From Hormoscilla sp. GUM202 (GTDB taxonomy: Bacteria; Cyanobacteriota; Cyanobacteriia; Cyanobacteriales; Desertifilaceae): a stretch of 56,561 bases of DNA. Within the stretch, counting starts at the first letter, position 1, and each line of letters starts with the position of its first letter. Below are positions 43,399-51,714 of the stretch, in pieces. Made by a program: the position numbers and the translations under genes. The stretch is taken from positions 1 through 56,561 of the forward strand of contig RFFC02000043.1 of assembly GCA_005518205.2 (NCBI GenBank), given 5' to 3'. The notes under the pieces were generated by a model. That model was not told where the DNA came from. It was given only the letters and a program-made list of their open reading frames with translations, and ran no database searches.

Positions 43399-46230
43399 AT
43401 GGTGTTAAAAATCAAGAAAGGTCCCCGTGGCAGTCGGTTGGACTTACAAGCTTGGATATCTGAGACGATCGGCCTGAGGGGGGGACGGGTAAGAGTGTGT
43501 CGGCGGGGGAATGACTTGCATATTCTGTGCGAAGCATCTATCTGTCCCGATCCAGAGGCGATATTACCTGCTCTCAAGTCGGCGATCGCGGCTAACCTGG
43601 AGACATGGCTGGATAGTGCCTACCAAGCACCGGTATACAAGGTGCGGGTCTACGGTCGTCAAGTTGGCATGCGCTACCCAAAATGGACGGAGACGATCGC
43701 CCCGGACCAGTTAGACCGGGAAACCGCAGATTTATCGCCAAAGGGTAAAGGGGCCCTGGTATGGAATCGGACTTTGGCTGGCCAGGGAGACCCACAGGCG
43801 ATCGCCCGTTATTTGAGCGAAACCTTCAGTCCTTTAGGGGTGGGGGTAAAGGTGCAGAGCAAAGCTATTGGCAAGACCTCGGGGTCTTACCGGCGTCTGT
43901 ATATCTCTTGCTTTTCTAATTACAGTCCGGACTCGTCTTTGCTGGGACCGACTATTGCCCAGCAGTTGCGAGACTTAAATTTAAGGGGATTTCAAGATGC
44001 GATCGTCAGAAGTTTGGTTAGGGGTGAGGCGACCGCAAACTGGACCCTGATTGTGGATCTGACTCCTTCGGAAGTCATGCTGCGAGCATGGGGACGATGG
44101 GGGGATGTGCCCGCGATCGCGCGACTGCTGAATTCAAGTTTAGCGGAGTCAGGAGTCACAGTTTCTGGGATTGGTAAGGAATCAACTCTGCACCTGTTCT
44201 GTCAGGCCCCCACAACGCCAGACCAAAAATTGGTCAGCTACAAGATTGCCGATCTGTTGACATCTTTGCGCCCTCAAGGCATCCATGCAGCAATTATCTA
44301 CGGTCATCTTACCAAGCAAAAGAAACCTTTGTGGGTAGAATGGCTGGATTTACCTCTCTTAGGAGATCCTGAGAGGGCAGTTTCTACGGTAACCTTGGCC
44401 GAACAGGGAGATCGAGCAGCTGTAGAATTTTTGATTAACCGCTTATTAAATCCCGATCTGGACGAGCAGTTGCTCACGGGTGGCATTCGGGTGCAGGTGG
44501 TGCGCCAAGGGGACCTGTTGCACGTGATGCTCGCGGCACCAGTCTGTCCTCATCAAAGTCAAACTGCTCCACTGATTGCTAAGTTTCTGCGTCAGCTGAA
44601 AATCCCGCAAATTGCTGGGGTCAGGGTTTATGGGCGCATGTCTGGTCAAAGGTCTCCTACTTGGAACTATGGCCTTGATTTTATCCGCCGCCAACCAGTG
44701 CCACCAGCTCCTACTTCTAAGTTGATTCGGGCGAAGCGCACTTCCGCTGTCGATACCAACAATCACAGGATCCTAGATAAACTTCCGGAATTGCTGCTCT
44801 CGGATAGTTTGGATTTGTCCCTGGCTTCAGACCGCATTTCTGGTAAGCTAGTGCTGGTAATCAAGCAATCTCTGATCCGATCGGGCTTGTTTGTTCCCAG
44901 AATGGAGTTGTCCAGGGCAACGGTCGTGCCCAGAGAAAGGCGATCGCAACTGTTTATTGTAATTAGCGAATTTTTAAGTACAATAGTTTGGATGGCTTTG
45001 GGATTGCTGCTGACTTTACAAATTGATTTGGTACTGGGGAATATCCTGCTTCCAGCTGCGGTAATTGGTCAAGAAGAAGAGGGTCAGGCCGTCTTAGCAT
45101 CCTCTCAGATTGTCTCACCTTACCCCAGTTTTATCAACCCGCTGCTAGACGAACATCTGGGACGATATCATCAGTTATTAATGGCATCAGGTCCCCCTGA
45201 TGTCCTGATTGTGGGGAGTTCCCGGGGGCTGCGGGGTATAGATCCACAGGCGCTCCGCCAAGTTCTCAGGTCTCAAGGCTATGAAAATGTGAGTATTTAT
45301 AATTTTGGTGTCAATGGTGCTACGGCCCAAGTGGTAGAATTAATCGTCCGCCGGATTTTAACTACTGAACAGTTGCCTAAGTTAATTCTCTGGGCTGATG
45401 GCACCCGGGCTTTTAATAGCGGTCGGAAAGATCTGACCTATAAGGTAATTACTTCTTCCGTGGGTTACTCTCAACTGGTAGCTGGAACTCTGGTCCGCCC
45501 TACTTATGCTGACTCGGAAGAAACTATTATGACTTTGATAAATCCTTATCAAGATGTTTTCGATATCCCCCTCTGGGGGACGCGCTACTCGCACTACCCC
45601 AAAGATATTGATCGCTGGTTCGATCGGGTGCTGGGTTCTGCCTCGGCCCTCTATCCTCAACGCGATCGCCTGAAATTGCTTCTGGGTGAACAGCTTCAGC
45701 AGATCCTACCTTCTAGTATGCTGGACCAATGGGGCGATTGGGATATCTTAAAAGACCCAGAAGCACCTGAACTATTAACTATTCCAGGGGTTTTAGATCC
45801 AGATGGGTTTCTCCCCTTTGACCTGCCCTTCGATCCCGGTAGTTACTATCAGAAGCATCCCCGAGTCCCTGGCCAATATGACCGGGACTATCAAGCTTTC
45901 GATCTAGGCAGCACCCAAAGAGAAGCTCTCAATTCTCTGCTAGAGTTAACTAAGGCTAACCATATTCCGGTTGTTTTCGTCAACCTGCCCCTCACTGCCC
46001 AATATTTAGATCCCGTGCGCAGAAAATACGAGCAAAAGTTTCGCCAGCATATGGAGAGTCTGACTGCTCCCAGAGAGTTGATCTTCCGAGATATAACTCT
46101 CTTGTGGGATGGCGGTCAATATGAATATTTCTCTGACCCCAGTCATCTCAACCGTTATGGCGCTGCTGCTGTCTCCGAACATCTGGCCAATGACCCGATG
46201 ATTCCTTGGCATGTACTTAAGGAGAATTGA
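43399..46230 (+). CDS. DUF1574-type protein: repeated N-terminal modules plus SGNH-like domain
   Basis: 943 residues. The first ~460 consist of four or five divergent repeats of an alpha/beta module ('RVRVCRRGNDLHILCEA', 'VTVSGIGKESTLHLFCQA', 'IRVQVVRQGDLLHVMLAA', each followed by 'KVRVYGRQVG', 'AIIYGHLTK', 'VRVYGRMSGQ'). A transmembrane helix lies near residues 520-545, then an extracytoplasmic SGNH-hydrolase-like domain: 'VLIVGSSRGLRGIDP' (Gly-Ser block I), 'NFGVNGATAQ' and 'FSDPSHLNRYGAAAVSEHL' (DxxH block). AlgJ/AlgX-like SGNH domains transfer acetyl groups to exported polysaccharides with an MBOAT partner; one follows at 47844. The pairing is inference from domain type and location. Confidence 0.8.
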   Translation: MVLKIKKGPRGSRLDLQAWISETIGLRGGRVRVCRRGNDLHILCEASICPDPEAILPALKSAIAANLETWLDSAYQAPVYKVRVYGRQVGMRYPKWTETIAPDQLDRETADLSPKGKGALVWNRTLAGQGDPQAIARYLSETFSPLGVGVKVQSKAIGKTSGSYRRLYISCFSNYSPDSSLLGPTIAQQLRDLNLRGFQDAIVRSLVRGEATANWTLIVDLTPSEVMLRAWGRWGDVPAIARLLNSSLAESGVTVSGIGKESTLHLFCQAPTTPDQKLVSYKIADLLTSLRPQGIHAAIIYGHLTKQKKPLWVEWLDLPLLGDPERAVSTVTLAEQGDRAAVEFLINRLLNPDLDEQLLTGGIRVQVVRQGDLLHVMLAAPVCPHQSQTAPLIAKFLRQLKIPQIAGVRVYGRMSGQRSPTWNYGLDFIRRQPVPPAPTSKLIRAKRTSAVDTNNHRILDKLPELLLSDSLDLSLASDRISGKLVLVIKQSLIRSGLFVPRMELSRATVVPRERRSQLFIVISEFLSTIVWMALGLLLTLQIDLVLGNILLPAAVIGQEEEGQAVLASSQIVSPYPSFINPLLDEHLGRYHQLLMASGPPDVLIVGSSRGLRGIDPQALRQVLRSQGYENVSIYNFGVNGATAQVVELIVRRILTTEQLPKLILWADGTRAFNSGRKDLTYKVITSSVGYSQLVAGTLVRPTYADSEETIMTLINPYQDVFDIPLWGTRYSHYPKDIDRWFDRVLGSASALYPQRDRLKLLLGEQLQQILPSSMLDQWGDWDILKDPEAPELLTIPGVLDPDGFLPFDLPFDPGSYYQKHPRVPGQYDRDYQAFDLGSTQREALNSLLELTKANHIPVVFVNLPLTAQYLDPVRRKYEQKFRQHMESLTAPRELIFRDITLLWDGGQYEYFSDPSHLNRYGAAAVSEHLANDPMIPWHVLKEN

Positions 46231-46785
46231 AAATTGTCAAGGATTATCTCTGGGAAAAGCAACTGCTATATAATAATTAAAAAATCCTAAGAATCCGCGT
46301 ACTTTCAAAGCATCTGATTATCTCAACCTATTACAAGACGTCGAACAATTTTTTGCTGACTCTACTAATTAGAAACCAGTCGCTCAACCCCTCGATCCGG
46401 CAACGCTGCGCGCTCGCCTGTCCCTGGATCTGTGGTCTTGCACCAGTTGGTAGGAGACCTCCCCGCCCGAACCCGTGCATAGCCCGGCTACAGGAACAAA
46501 GTCACAGAGGGGCATGACTGAGTTATTCCACGATCAAGTATATCTATCATTAAGGGGCGATCGCTTTGGCTTCGATGTCTAAGGCGTGCTCGATGTCCCC
46601 GGTCCAGCTTGATGTCTCGGGGGACTCGACGCCTCCTGGGAACTTGATGTCTGGAGGAAGCACTTCGATGCCTGGAGGACATCGTAGCCGCACCCACCCT
46701 AAAGGGTGGGGCTACATGAACAAAGCAATTGTCGCATGGCTGCACAGCTTGGCAACCGCCTGCGCGGGCTATATACAGGTTAGGC
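46231..46785. other. Intergenic with 'GATGTCT/CTGGAGG' repeats, 5' exon side of the group II intron
   Basis: No supported gene. At 46575-46690 a run of related short motifs (CGATGTC, CTTGATGTCTGGAGG, TCGATGCCTGGAGGACATCG) forms partial palindromes. 'CACCCACCCTAAAGGGTGGGGC' near 46692-46713 is a hairpin. The final six bases TTAGGC (46780-46785) act as IBS1 for the intron. Confidence 0.65.
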
Positions 46786-47693
46786 GTGCGAGACGTTCGG
46801 GTGTAATCTAGGGCAATAATGCCCTGAGACAACCCAAACCGGTTACATAAGCCGGGGAACTGTGGAATCATTGTGGGTCCAAACCCCACCCTCTAGATAC
46901 GAGAGGTACACCGGTCCCAACTGCTGCGGAGTGTTATCACCGGCGGTGGAGAGCAGGGACTCAAATGTAGGATATCTGGCAGCCTAAGCCGGAAAAGCCG
47001 CTAGGAAAGGTGCTCATGGTTAACGATAAGTGAAGCTGTATAAACCTCGTAATGTATAACCAGCGAAATAAGGCTTTATGCGCTGGAGCCAAAAGGCAAT
47101 AGTAGGTGTGGATATCCGTGATTGATGGATATCTCGTATTACAACAACCCTCTCGGGGCAGTGCAGCGACCTAAAAGCATCGTATTGATTCCATGGAACG
47201 TTATAACCTCAGTGGTGCTATTTGCCTGGTATGTCCATCGGGTGAATAAGTTAGATAACAAGCGCCTCACTGGGGAGGGATGTCCTAAGAAGCCAACGTC
47301 CGGGGTAATGCTCGGAATATGCTGACGTGGGACGGAGATAATAGGAGGCAACAGGAACTGTAGTTCGATGCGTTAAATGCCCGCCAGCATGCTGGTTACT
47401 GGTAAAACTGCTTCTAAAAGCGCGAGAAGGGGGCAACGCCCTCGGTTGGCAGAATAACCACTCGTCACCACGGAACCATGAAGGCTACTGGTAGAGGATT
47501 AATCTCCCGTTGTACGCCACGGGATAAGAATGAAGAACAGGTTGCAAGGGGATAAAGGAGCAATCCGGATAAAGCCCTGTCCATGACAATGGACCTATTA
47601 CCCAGGAGCCGTGTGCGGTGAAAATCGCAAGCACGGTTTTGAAAGGGAGGGTTGGGAAGCGATTCCCAGCTCGACCCCGACCCTATACCTAAC
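46786..47693 (+). mobile_element. ORF-less group II intron (complete ribozyme, about 908 nt)
   Basis: Starts with GTGCG (46786), contains ordered domain I blocks shared with fragments A-C, an EBS1 loop GCCTAA at 46982-46987 in a GGC/GCC-stemmed hairpin, complementary to IBS1 TTAGGC just before the intron, and a canonical 35-nt domain V at 47606-47640 (AGC triad, CGTG...GCACGG stem, GAAA-type tetraloop region). A domain VI hairpin with a candidate branch-point A about 8 nt before the 3' end follows (3' end ...CTAAC at 47693). No reverse-transcriptase ORF is present in domain IV. It could splice or move only with a maturase supplied in trans. It resembles chloroplast-like (CL) introns of cyanobacteria. 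Confidence 0.88.
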
Positions 47694-47843
47694 CTGACAT
47701 TTCGCCCTCAAGCTACCCCCGTGATCGCCGCGCGAGGGTCTCATAGCAGCAACCGACCGTTGGATTTCGGCACGAACCCCAACCGGGGAGGATGCTTTTC
47801 CCAATGCAATAATTTTGAATGAGAGAATTTTGAATTGCTGATT

Positions 47844-49484
47844 ATGAGCTTGACTTCGATCGCCTATGGCATGTTCTTGCTGCTTGCTGGCGGAATTTAC
47901 TGGTCTGTGCCGCGCCCAAACTGGCGACTCTGGATCCTCCTAATTGCTAGTCTGGCCTTTTACGCCTTTTGGCAAGTACAGTATGTTCCCTTGCTGCTGG
48001 CGATCGCCTTCATAAATTTTGGCTTAGGACGATTGATGGGGTATCGATGCCTGAGGGGTTTTTGCGTTAGCGCAGCGGCTGCGCAGCTGCTAGCATCCCG
48101 AAGGCATCGAAGTGGATCGGGGGAGAGTGCTGCTTCGGAGTCAGAGAATGCAGCCTTTACTAAGTTAGACTGGGACTGGGGGCTACGGTGTCTGGAGCAT
48201 GCTCTTGTCCTGAAGGACATGCGCTGCGCGCCCAGCGCAGCGCCATCGGCATGCTCCAGACACCGCACCGTACTCTTGATCTTGGGGATTATATTGAATG
48301 TGCTGCTACTGCTGGGCTTCAAATATTTACCCTTTCTGTTCTCATCACTTCAACCCCTACTAGATTTGCCCATTCCTCAAGAAAGGGTAAACTGGATCGC
48401 AGATCATCCGATCGCACCTTTGGGTCTAAGTTTCTTTAGCTTTGAGTCCATTGCTTACCTAATTGATGTCTATCGGGGGGCCCCGGCAGCTCAGGGGTTT
48501 CTCCCCTTTGCTGCCTATAAGCTATTCTTTCCTAAACTCATTTCTGGCCCCATTACTCCCTATCATCAGTTCGCTAGTCAATGGGCAAGTTTGCGCTTTC
48601 CTAATGCTCAGTTGGTGGCCGAAGCTTTGTGGTCGATCGCCTTTGGGGCGGCCAAAAAAGTTCTTGTAGCCGATCGACTAGGAATTTTCGTCACTTTATG
48701 CTTTGATAATCTGGTCCGGGCTAGTAGCAGCGACCTCTGGTTGGCTACCTTGGCCTATGGCTTGCAACTAGATCTGGATTTTAGTGGCTATGTAGATATT
48801 GTCCGGGGTAGTGCCATCTTGTTCGGCTTACATTTGCCCGCAAATTTTGACTATCCTTACTTTAGTACCAGTATTGCGGATTTCTGGCGGCGCTGGCACA
48901 TGAGTTTGGGGGATTGGTTGCGCAACTATCTCTATTTCCCTCTCGGCGGTTCCCGGCGCGGTTTGGCCTCTACTTGCCTCAATTTACTGATCGTCATGGC
49001 GATCGCGGGCATTTGGCACGGCGCAGCTTGGGGCTTTATTGTCTGGGGCCTACTTCACGGTATGGCTTTGGTAGTGCATCGGATTACAAAAGCGATCTCC
49101 GGACCGAACTCTCTCTGGCACAGCTTTCCTGGGGTAATATTGGCTTGGGCACTCACTCAAGCTATGGTGTTTACTGCCTGGATCTTTTTCCGCTTGCCTT
49201 CTTTACCAGACTCGGGTTGGGTTCTCCAACATCTTTGGGGATATACTGCTGATGTTCAGTTTGCTCAGAAAGTCTATCTGGACAGTATGGGACTCGATCG
49301 CTTACAATTCGCTTTGTTACTGGGACTCCTCTTCCTCGGCATGTTCTGCTTATTTGTTTTACACCGACTGATCGAGTTGCAACTTAACTGGCCTCTCAAG
49401 CTGCTATTGGTCCCCATTTGTCTCTATACTGTTTGGCATCTTGCCCCCCAAGGTGGTTTACCCTATATCTATTTTTATTTTTGA
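47844..49484 (+). CDS. MBOAT family O-acyltransferase (AlgI-like)
   Basis: 546 residues from ATG 47844; a TTG at 47835 is also in frame. Polytopic, with the MBOAT core: 'ISGPITPYHQFASQW', 'GYVDIVRGSAILFGLHLPANFDYPYFSTSIADFWRRWHMSLGDWLRNYLYFPLGGSR' (in blocks) and 'GIWHGAAWGFIVWGLLHG' with the catalytic His. AlgI-type enzymes carry acetyl groups across the membrane for O-acetylation of exported polysaccharides. Repeat DNA at 48044-48265 adds about 70 hydrophilic residues ('CLRGFCVSAAAAQLL', 'CLEHALVLKDMRCAP') between the first and second helix groups, in frame. The partner SGNH protein lies upstream across the intron. Confidence 0.87.
   Translation: MSLTSIAYGMFLLLAGGIYWSVPRPNWRLWILLIASLAFYAFWQVQYVPLLLAIAFINFGLGRLMGYRCLRGFCVSAAAAQLLASRRHRSGSGESAASESENAAFTKLDWDWGLRCLEHALVLKDMRCAPSAAPSACSRHRTVLLILGIILNVLLLLGFKYLPFLFSSLQPLLDLPIPQERVNWIADHPIAPLGLSFFSFESIAYLIDVYRGAPAAQGFLPFAAYKLFFPKLISGPITPYHQFASQWASLRFPNAQLVAEALWSIAFGAAKKVLVADRLGIFVTLCFDNLVRASSSDLWLATLAYGLQLDLDFSGYVDIVRGSAILFGLHLPANFDYPYFSTSIADFWRRWHMSLGDWLRNYLYFPLGGSRRGLASTCLNLLIVMAIAGIWHGAAWGFIVWGLLHGMALVVHRITKAISGPNSLWHSFPGVILAWALTQAMVFTAWIFFRLPSLPDSGWVLQHLWGYTADVQFAQKVYLDSMGLDRLQFALLLGLLFLGMFCLFVLHRLIELQLNWPLKLLLVPICLYTVWHLAPQGGLPYIYFYF
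48044..48265. repeat. Two palindromic repeats inserted in frame in the MBOAT gene
   Basis: First: CGATGCC (48044) ... GGCATCG (about 48108), with GC-rich internal pairs. Second: perfect 17-bp arms CGGTGTCTGGAGCATGC (48186-48202) and GCATGCTCCAGACACCG (48249-48265). Both are translated without a stop. Confidence 0.88.
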
Positions 49485-49809
49485 ACTTGGGACTTGTAGG
49501 AGCGCCCCCACGCCCACGCCTACACAAACAAAGCCCGCCTTGTATGTTGGAATAGAGAACAGACATCAGGGTAGAAAGCTATCGTCCGTAGCCCGCCAGA
49601 GGTCAATTGAACCTGTCGCGCAGATCGAGACCCTGACTGCTTACTGTTTTTGTTAGACAACCGAATGGGATCGGGAGTCTCTGTAACACAGATGAACTCG
49701 TATTTACAAGGATGGTTACTGGTAAAAACATCTCTACTCTGTACCGGTCTCAACTGATAACATCACCAGTCAACTCAGATAAAATCGCCAGTCAAGGAAA
49801 GGAGGCCAT
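49485..49809. other. Intergenic; possible scrap of group II intron
   Basis: No gene. A 15-mer TGGTTACTGGTAAAA near 49712 also occurs in the complete intron near 47391, and 'ACCGGTCTCAACTG' follows, so the stretch 49640-49760 may be intron debris. AAGGAGG at 49798-49804 is a strong ribosome binding site for the tiny ORF that follows. Confidence 0.4.
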
Positions 49810-49857
49810 ATGAATCTACCTGCCCTAAAAGTTTCTGCTGATACAAAGGAGAGTTAA
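49810..49857 (+). CDS. 15-codon ORF with strong ribosome binding site (leader or truncated gene start)
   Basis: ATG 49810 is preceded by AAGGAGG with ideal spacing and encodes MNLPALKVSADTKES. Its stop (49855-49857) is one base before the ATG of the next gene, so translation would be coupled. It may be a leader peptide of the acquired two-gene unit or the surviving start of a gene cut by recombination. Confidence 0.4.
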   Translation: MNLPALKVSADTKES

Positions 49858-49858
49858 A

Positions 49859-50518
49859 ATGCTAAGGGAGTTTGAGATTATGCGTTATGCAGAAAAAGAA
49901 ATAGCCGCTATTTTAGGCAAAGGGGCAGTTAATGTCAGGTTTTTTATTGCGGGCGGAGCGTATAAATCACTTTTAACCGGCAAGCCCCCAAGAGATATTG
50001 ACATCTGGGCCCCTTCTGCCGCAGATAGAGAAGAACTTGTTTTCTCTCTGAAGCAGCGAAATGCAGTGGCATTGGAACAGAAAGCCTTTTCAGATGTTTA
50101 TAAAATTAACGAGCGCGTAGTTGAAATTGCGCATAAAACTAGGTATCCTTCATTAGAAGAACGTGTCAATAAATTTGATGTGGCGCTGTCGGCTATTGGC
50201 GTTGAACATATTCCGGGCGGGGATTTACGAGGATTTATTCATTCGCTTGCTAAAAAATCTGTGCGTCAGCGAAAAATACTTCTGCTCAAACCACTAGTTA
50301 ATTGGAAATATGCCTTAGCCACCTTGTCGCGCATGCGACGCTATGCCAATGAGCTTGGATTTTCCAGTCCGCCAGAAGAAGAAGCCGAAATTTGGCAGAT
50401 ATTTAAGTCGCAAAGCTATGAAATGCGTCTTGAGATGATTGCACGACACAAAAATGTTGTTATTGAAGATTATGGAGTCGCTGAGGAGGCTGATGAGATT
50501 GCATGTCGATTCCGATGA
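49859..50518 (+). CDS. Nucleotidyltransferase-like protein (poly(A) polymerase/CCA head type)
   Basis: 219 residues. 'FFIAGGAYKSLLTGKPPRDIDIWAP' (residues ~28-52, in two blocks) is a G-G...RDxDxW motif of the Pol-beta/class II nucleotidyltransferase fold, with DID as the metal pair; a downstream 'VEIAHKTRYPSLEERVNKFDVALSAIGVE' resembles the 'FD.t..aia' third-Asp region of tRNA nucleotidyltransferase heads. A C-terminal helical part 'KYALATLSRMRRYANELGF' follows. It overlaps the next gene by 16 bp. There are no HIP1 sites from ~49,000 to 51,550 and codon use is more AT-rich than in neighbours, suggesting recent acquisition, perhaps from a phage. Substrate unknown. Confidence 0.6.
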   Translation: MLREFEIMRYAEKEIAAILGKGAVNVRFFIAGGAYKSLLTGKPPRDIDIWAPSAADREELVFSLKQRNAVALEQKAFSDVYKINERVVEIAHKTRYPSLEERVNKFDVALSAIGVEHIPGGDLRGFIHSLAKKSVRQRKILLLKPLVNWKYALATLSRMRRYANELGFSSPPEEEAEIWQIFKSQSYEMRLEMIARHKNVVIEDYGVAEEADEIACRFR

Positions 50519-51171
50519 TTGCAGGGCTGTATCCGTATGTGCGCGGCGGAGTCGCCAGTACGGCGGACGTTACTTTGAAAGAGATTCCTCAGAGTATTGA
50601 AATTAACCCGCTATACAAAAAGGCTCTTTATGTCCTCGCCGGTAACCAAGAGTCAGCAGCGCAGCTTGCCGGGTTTAACCTTAACGTATACCGTATTTTT
50701 GACGATGCGCCAGAATATGTGCAACAGAATATGGCACATATGATGAAGCATTGGATGTGTCTTTGGGCGTTGAAAGAATTTGGAGAGTTTTTGTGGGTAG
50801 ATTGGGATACTGTAATGCTTCAATTTCCTGATAAGGCATTTACAGATATGTGCCGCAAAAACAGGACACCAAAATTTATCCGAATACCTAATTATTGGGC
50901 TACTGTGAATTGCGGCGTATATTATGCTTGCCATGAGTGGATAAGCGCGATGGAGAGCAGCTTTAAGGTCAAAGTAGATCCTCCCAACGATGAGCTACTT
51001 TGGGCAGAAGTGTTGCCGGCGGATGTGTTGGAGCGAGAAGAATTTTGGCTGGATGATTATGCAGTGCATATCGGGAGCAAGCGCGATATAGGTGCTGTAA
51101 CAGATAAAACATACTTTGCTCATGTTAAAAACCTTGAATGGGCAGAGCAGTTGCGCAATATACAAAAATAA
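50503..51171 (+). CDS. Glycosyltransferase-like (GT-A, DxD) protein of unknown specificity
   Basis: 222 residues. 'FNLNVYRIFDDAPEYVQQNMAHMMKHWMCLWALKEFGEFLWVDWDTVMLQFPD' (in blocks) looks like a small GT-A fold: a helix leading to the strand ending in 'WVDWDTVML', whose DxD would bind a metal-nucleotide-sugar. 'CGVYYACHEWISAMES' and 'PNDELLWAEVL' fit the acceptor-side region, and 'YFAHVKNLEWAEQL' the C-terminal His. No membrane segment. Start 50503 overlaps the nucleotidyltransferase gene by 16 bp, so the two are translationally coupled and probably work on the same pathway. Composition is as foreign-looking as its partner's. Confidence 0.55.
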   Translation: MSIPMIAGLYPYVRGGVASTADVTLKEIPQSIEINPLYKKALYVLAGNQESAAQLAGFNLNVYRIFDDAPEYVQQNMAHMMKHWMCLWALKEFGEFLWVDWDTVMLQFPDKAFTDMCRKNRTPKFIRIPNYWATVNCGVYYACHEWISAMESSFKVKVDPPNDELLWAEVLPADVLEREEFWLDDYAVHIGSKRDIGAVTDKTYFAHVKNLEWAEQLRNIQK

Positions 51172-51201
51172 TAAAACTAATCACTTAACAGGAGATCCTC
51201 T

Positions 51202-51666
51202 ATGACTAACAGCAACAAGGCATTAAACTATGGACAGATTGAGCAAATCAAACAGCTCATTACTGTGCTCATAGATACTCATGAGAATCTGAAGCACCAG
51301 CAGAAGTTGCTCCTATCGATTCCCGGTGTAGGTGAGCTGACAGCAGCTAAACTACAAACCTCAGTAGAAATTGGCACTTACGATAGTGCGAGTCTCGTGT
51401 CTGCTCATGCTGGGGTCACACCAAGGCAGCAGGTTTCTGGCTCAACGGTTAGAGGCAAAACACGTCTGTGTAAAACCGGTAATGCTAAGCTTCGCAAGGC
51501 ATTGTATATGCCAGCCATGTCAGCTCGGCGTTTTAACCCTGTGCGCCCGGCATTTTGCGATCGCCTGCTAGAAAAGGGCAAAGCGAAGCGAGCCATTAGA
51601 AGTAACGCCAGTATCGGGCAGCAGGGAGCAGGGAGGATAGGCCATCATCCGATCGGGCTGATGTAA
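51202..51666 (+). pseudogene. IS110-family transposase C-terminal fragment
   Basis: 154 codons. 'LLLSIPGVGELTAAKLQTSVEIGTYDSASLVSAHAGVTPRQQVSGSTVRGKTRLCKTGNAKLRKALYMPAMSA' (in order) is the IS110/IS116 C-terminal Transposase_20 domain with the Ser region. The N-terminal RuvC-like DEDD half is missing, and after 'EKGKAK' the frame leaves the family pattern. The first ~30 codons, with their own AGGAG ribosome binding site at about 51190, may come from another gene fused to the fragment. Not active. Confidence 0.8.
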
Positions 51667-51714
51667 TGGGATAAGATACAGGATAAGGAATAAAGAGATG
51701 GGGCATGAATTCCG

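Noticed and set aside
46566-46811. 81-codon ORF in the gap before the intron
   Set aside because: Built from GATGTCT/CTGGAGG repeats and crossing the intron 5' end. No family features and no ribosome binding site.
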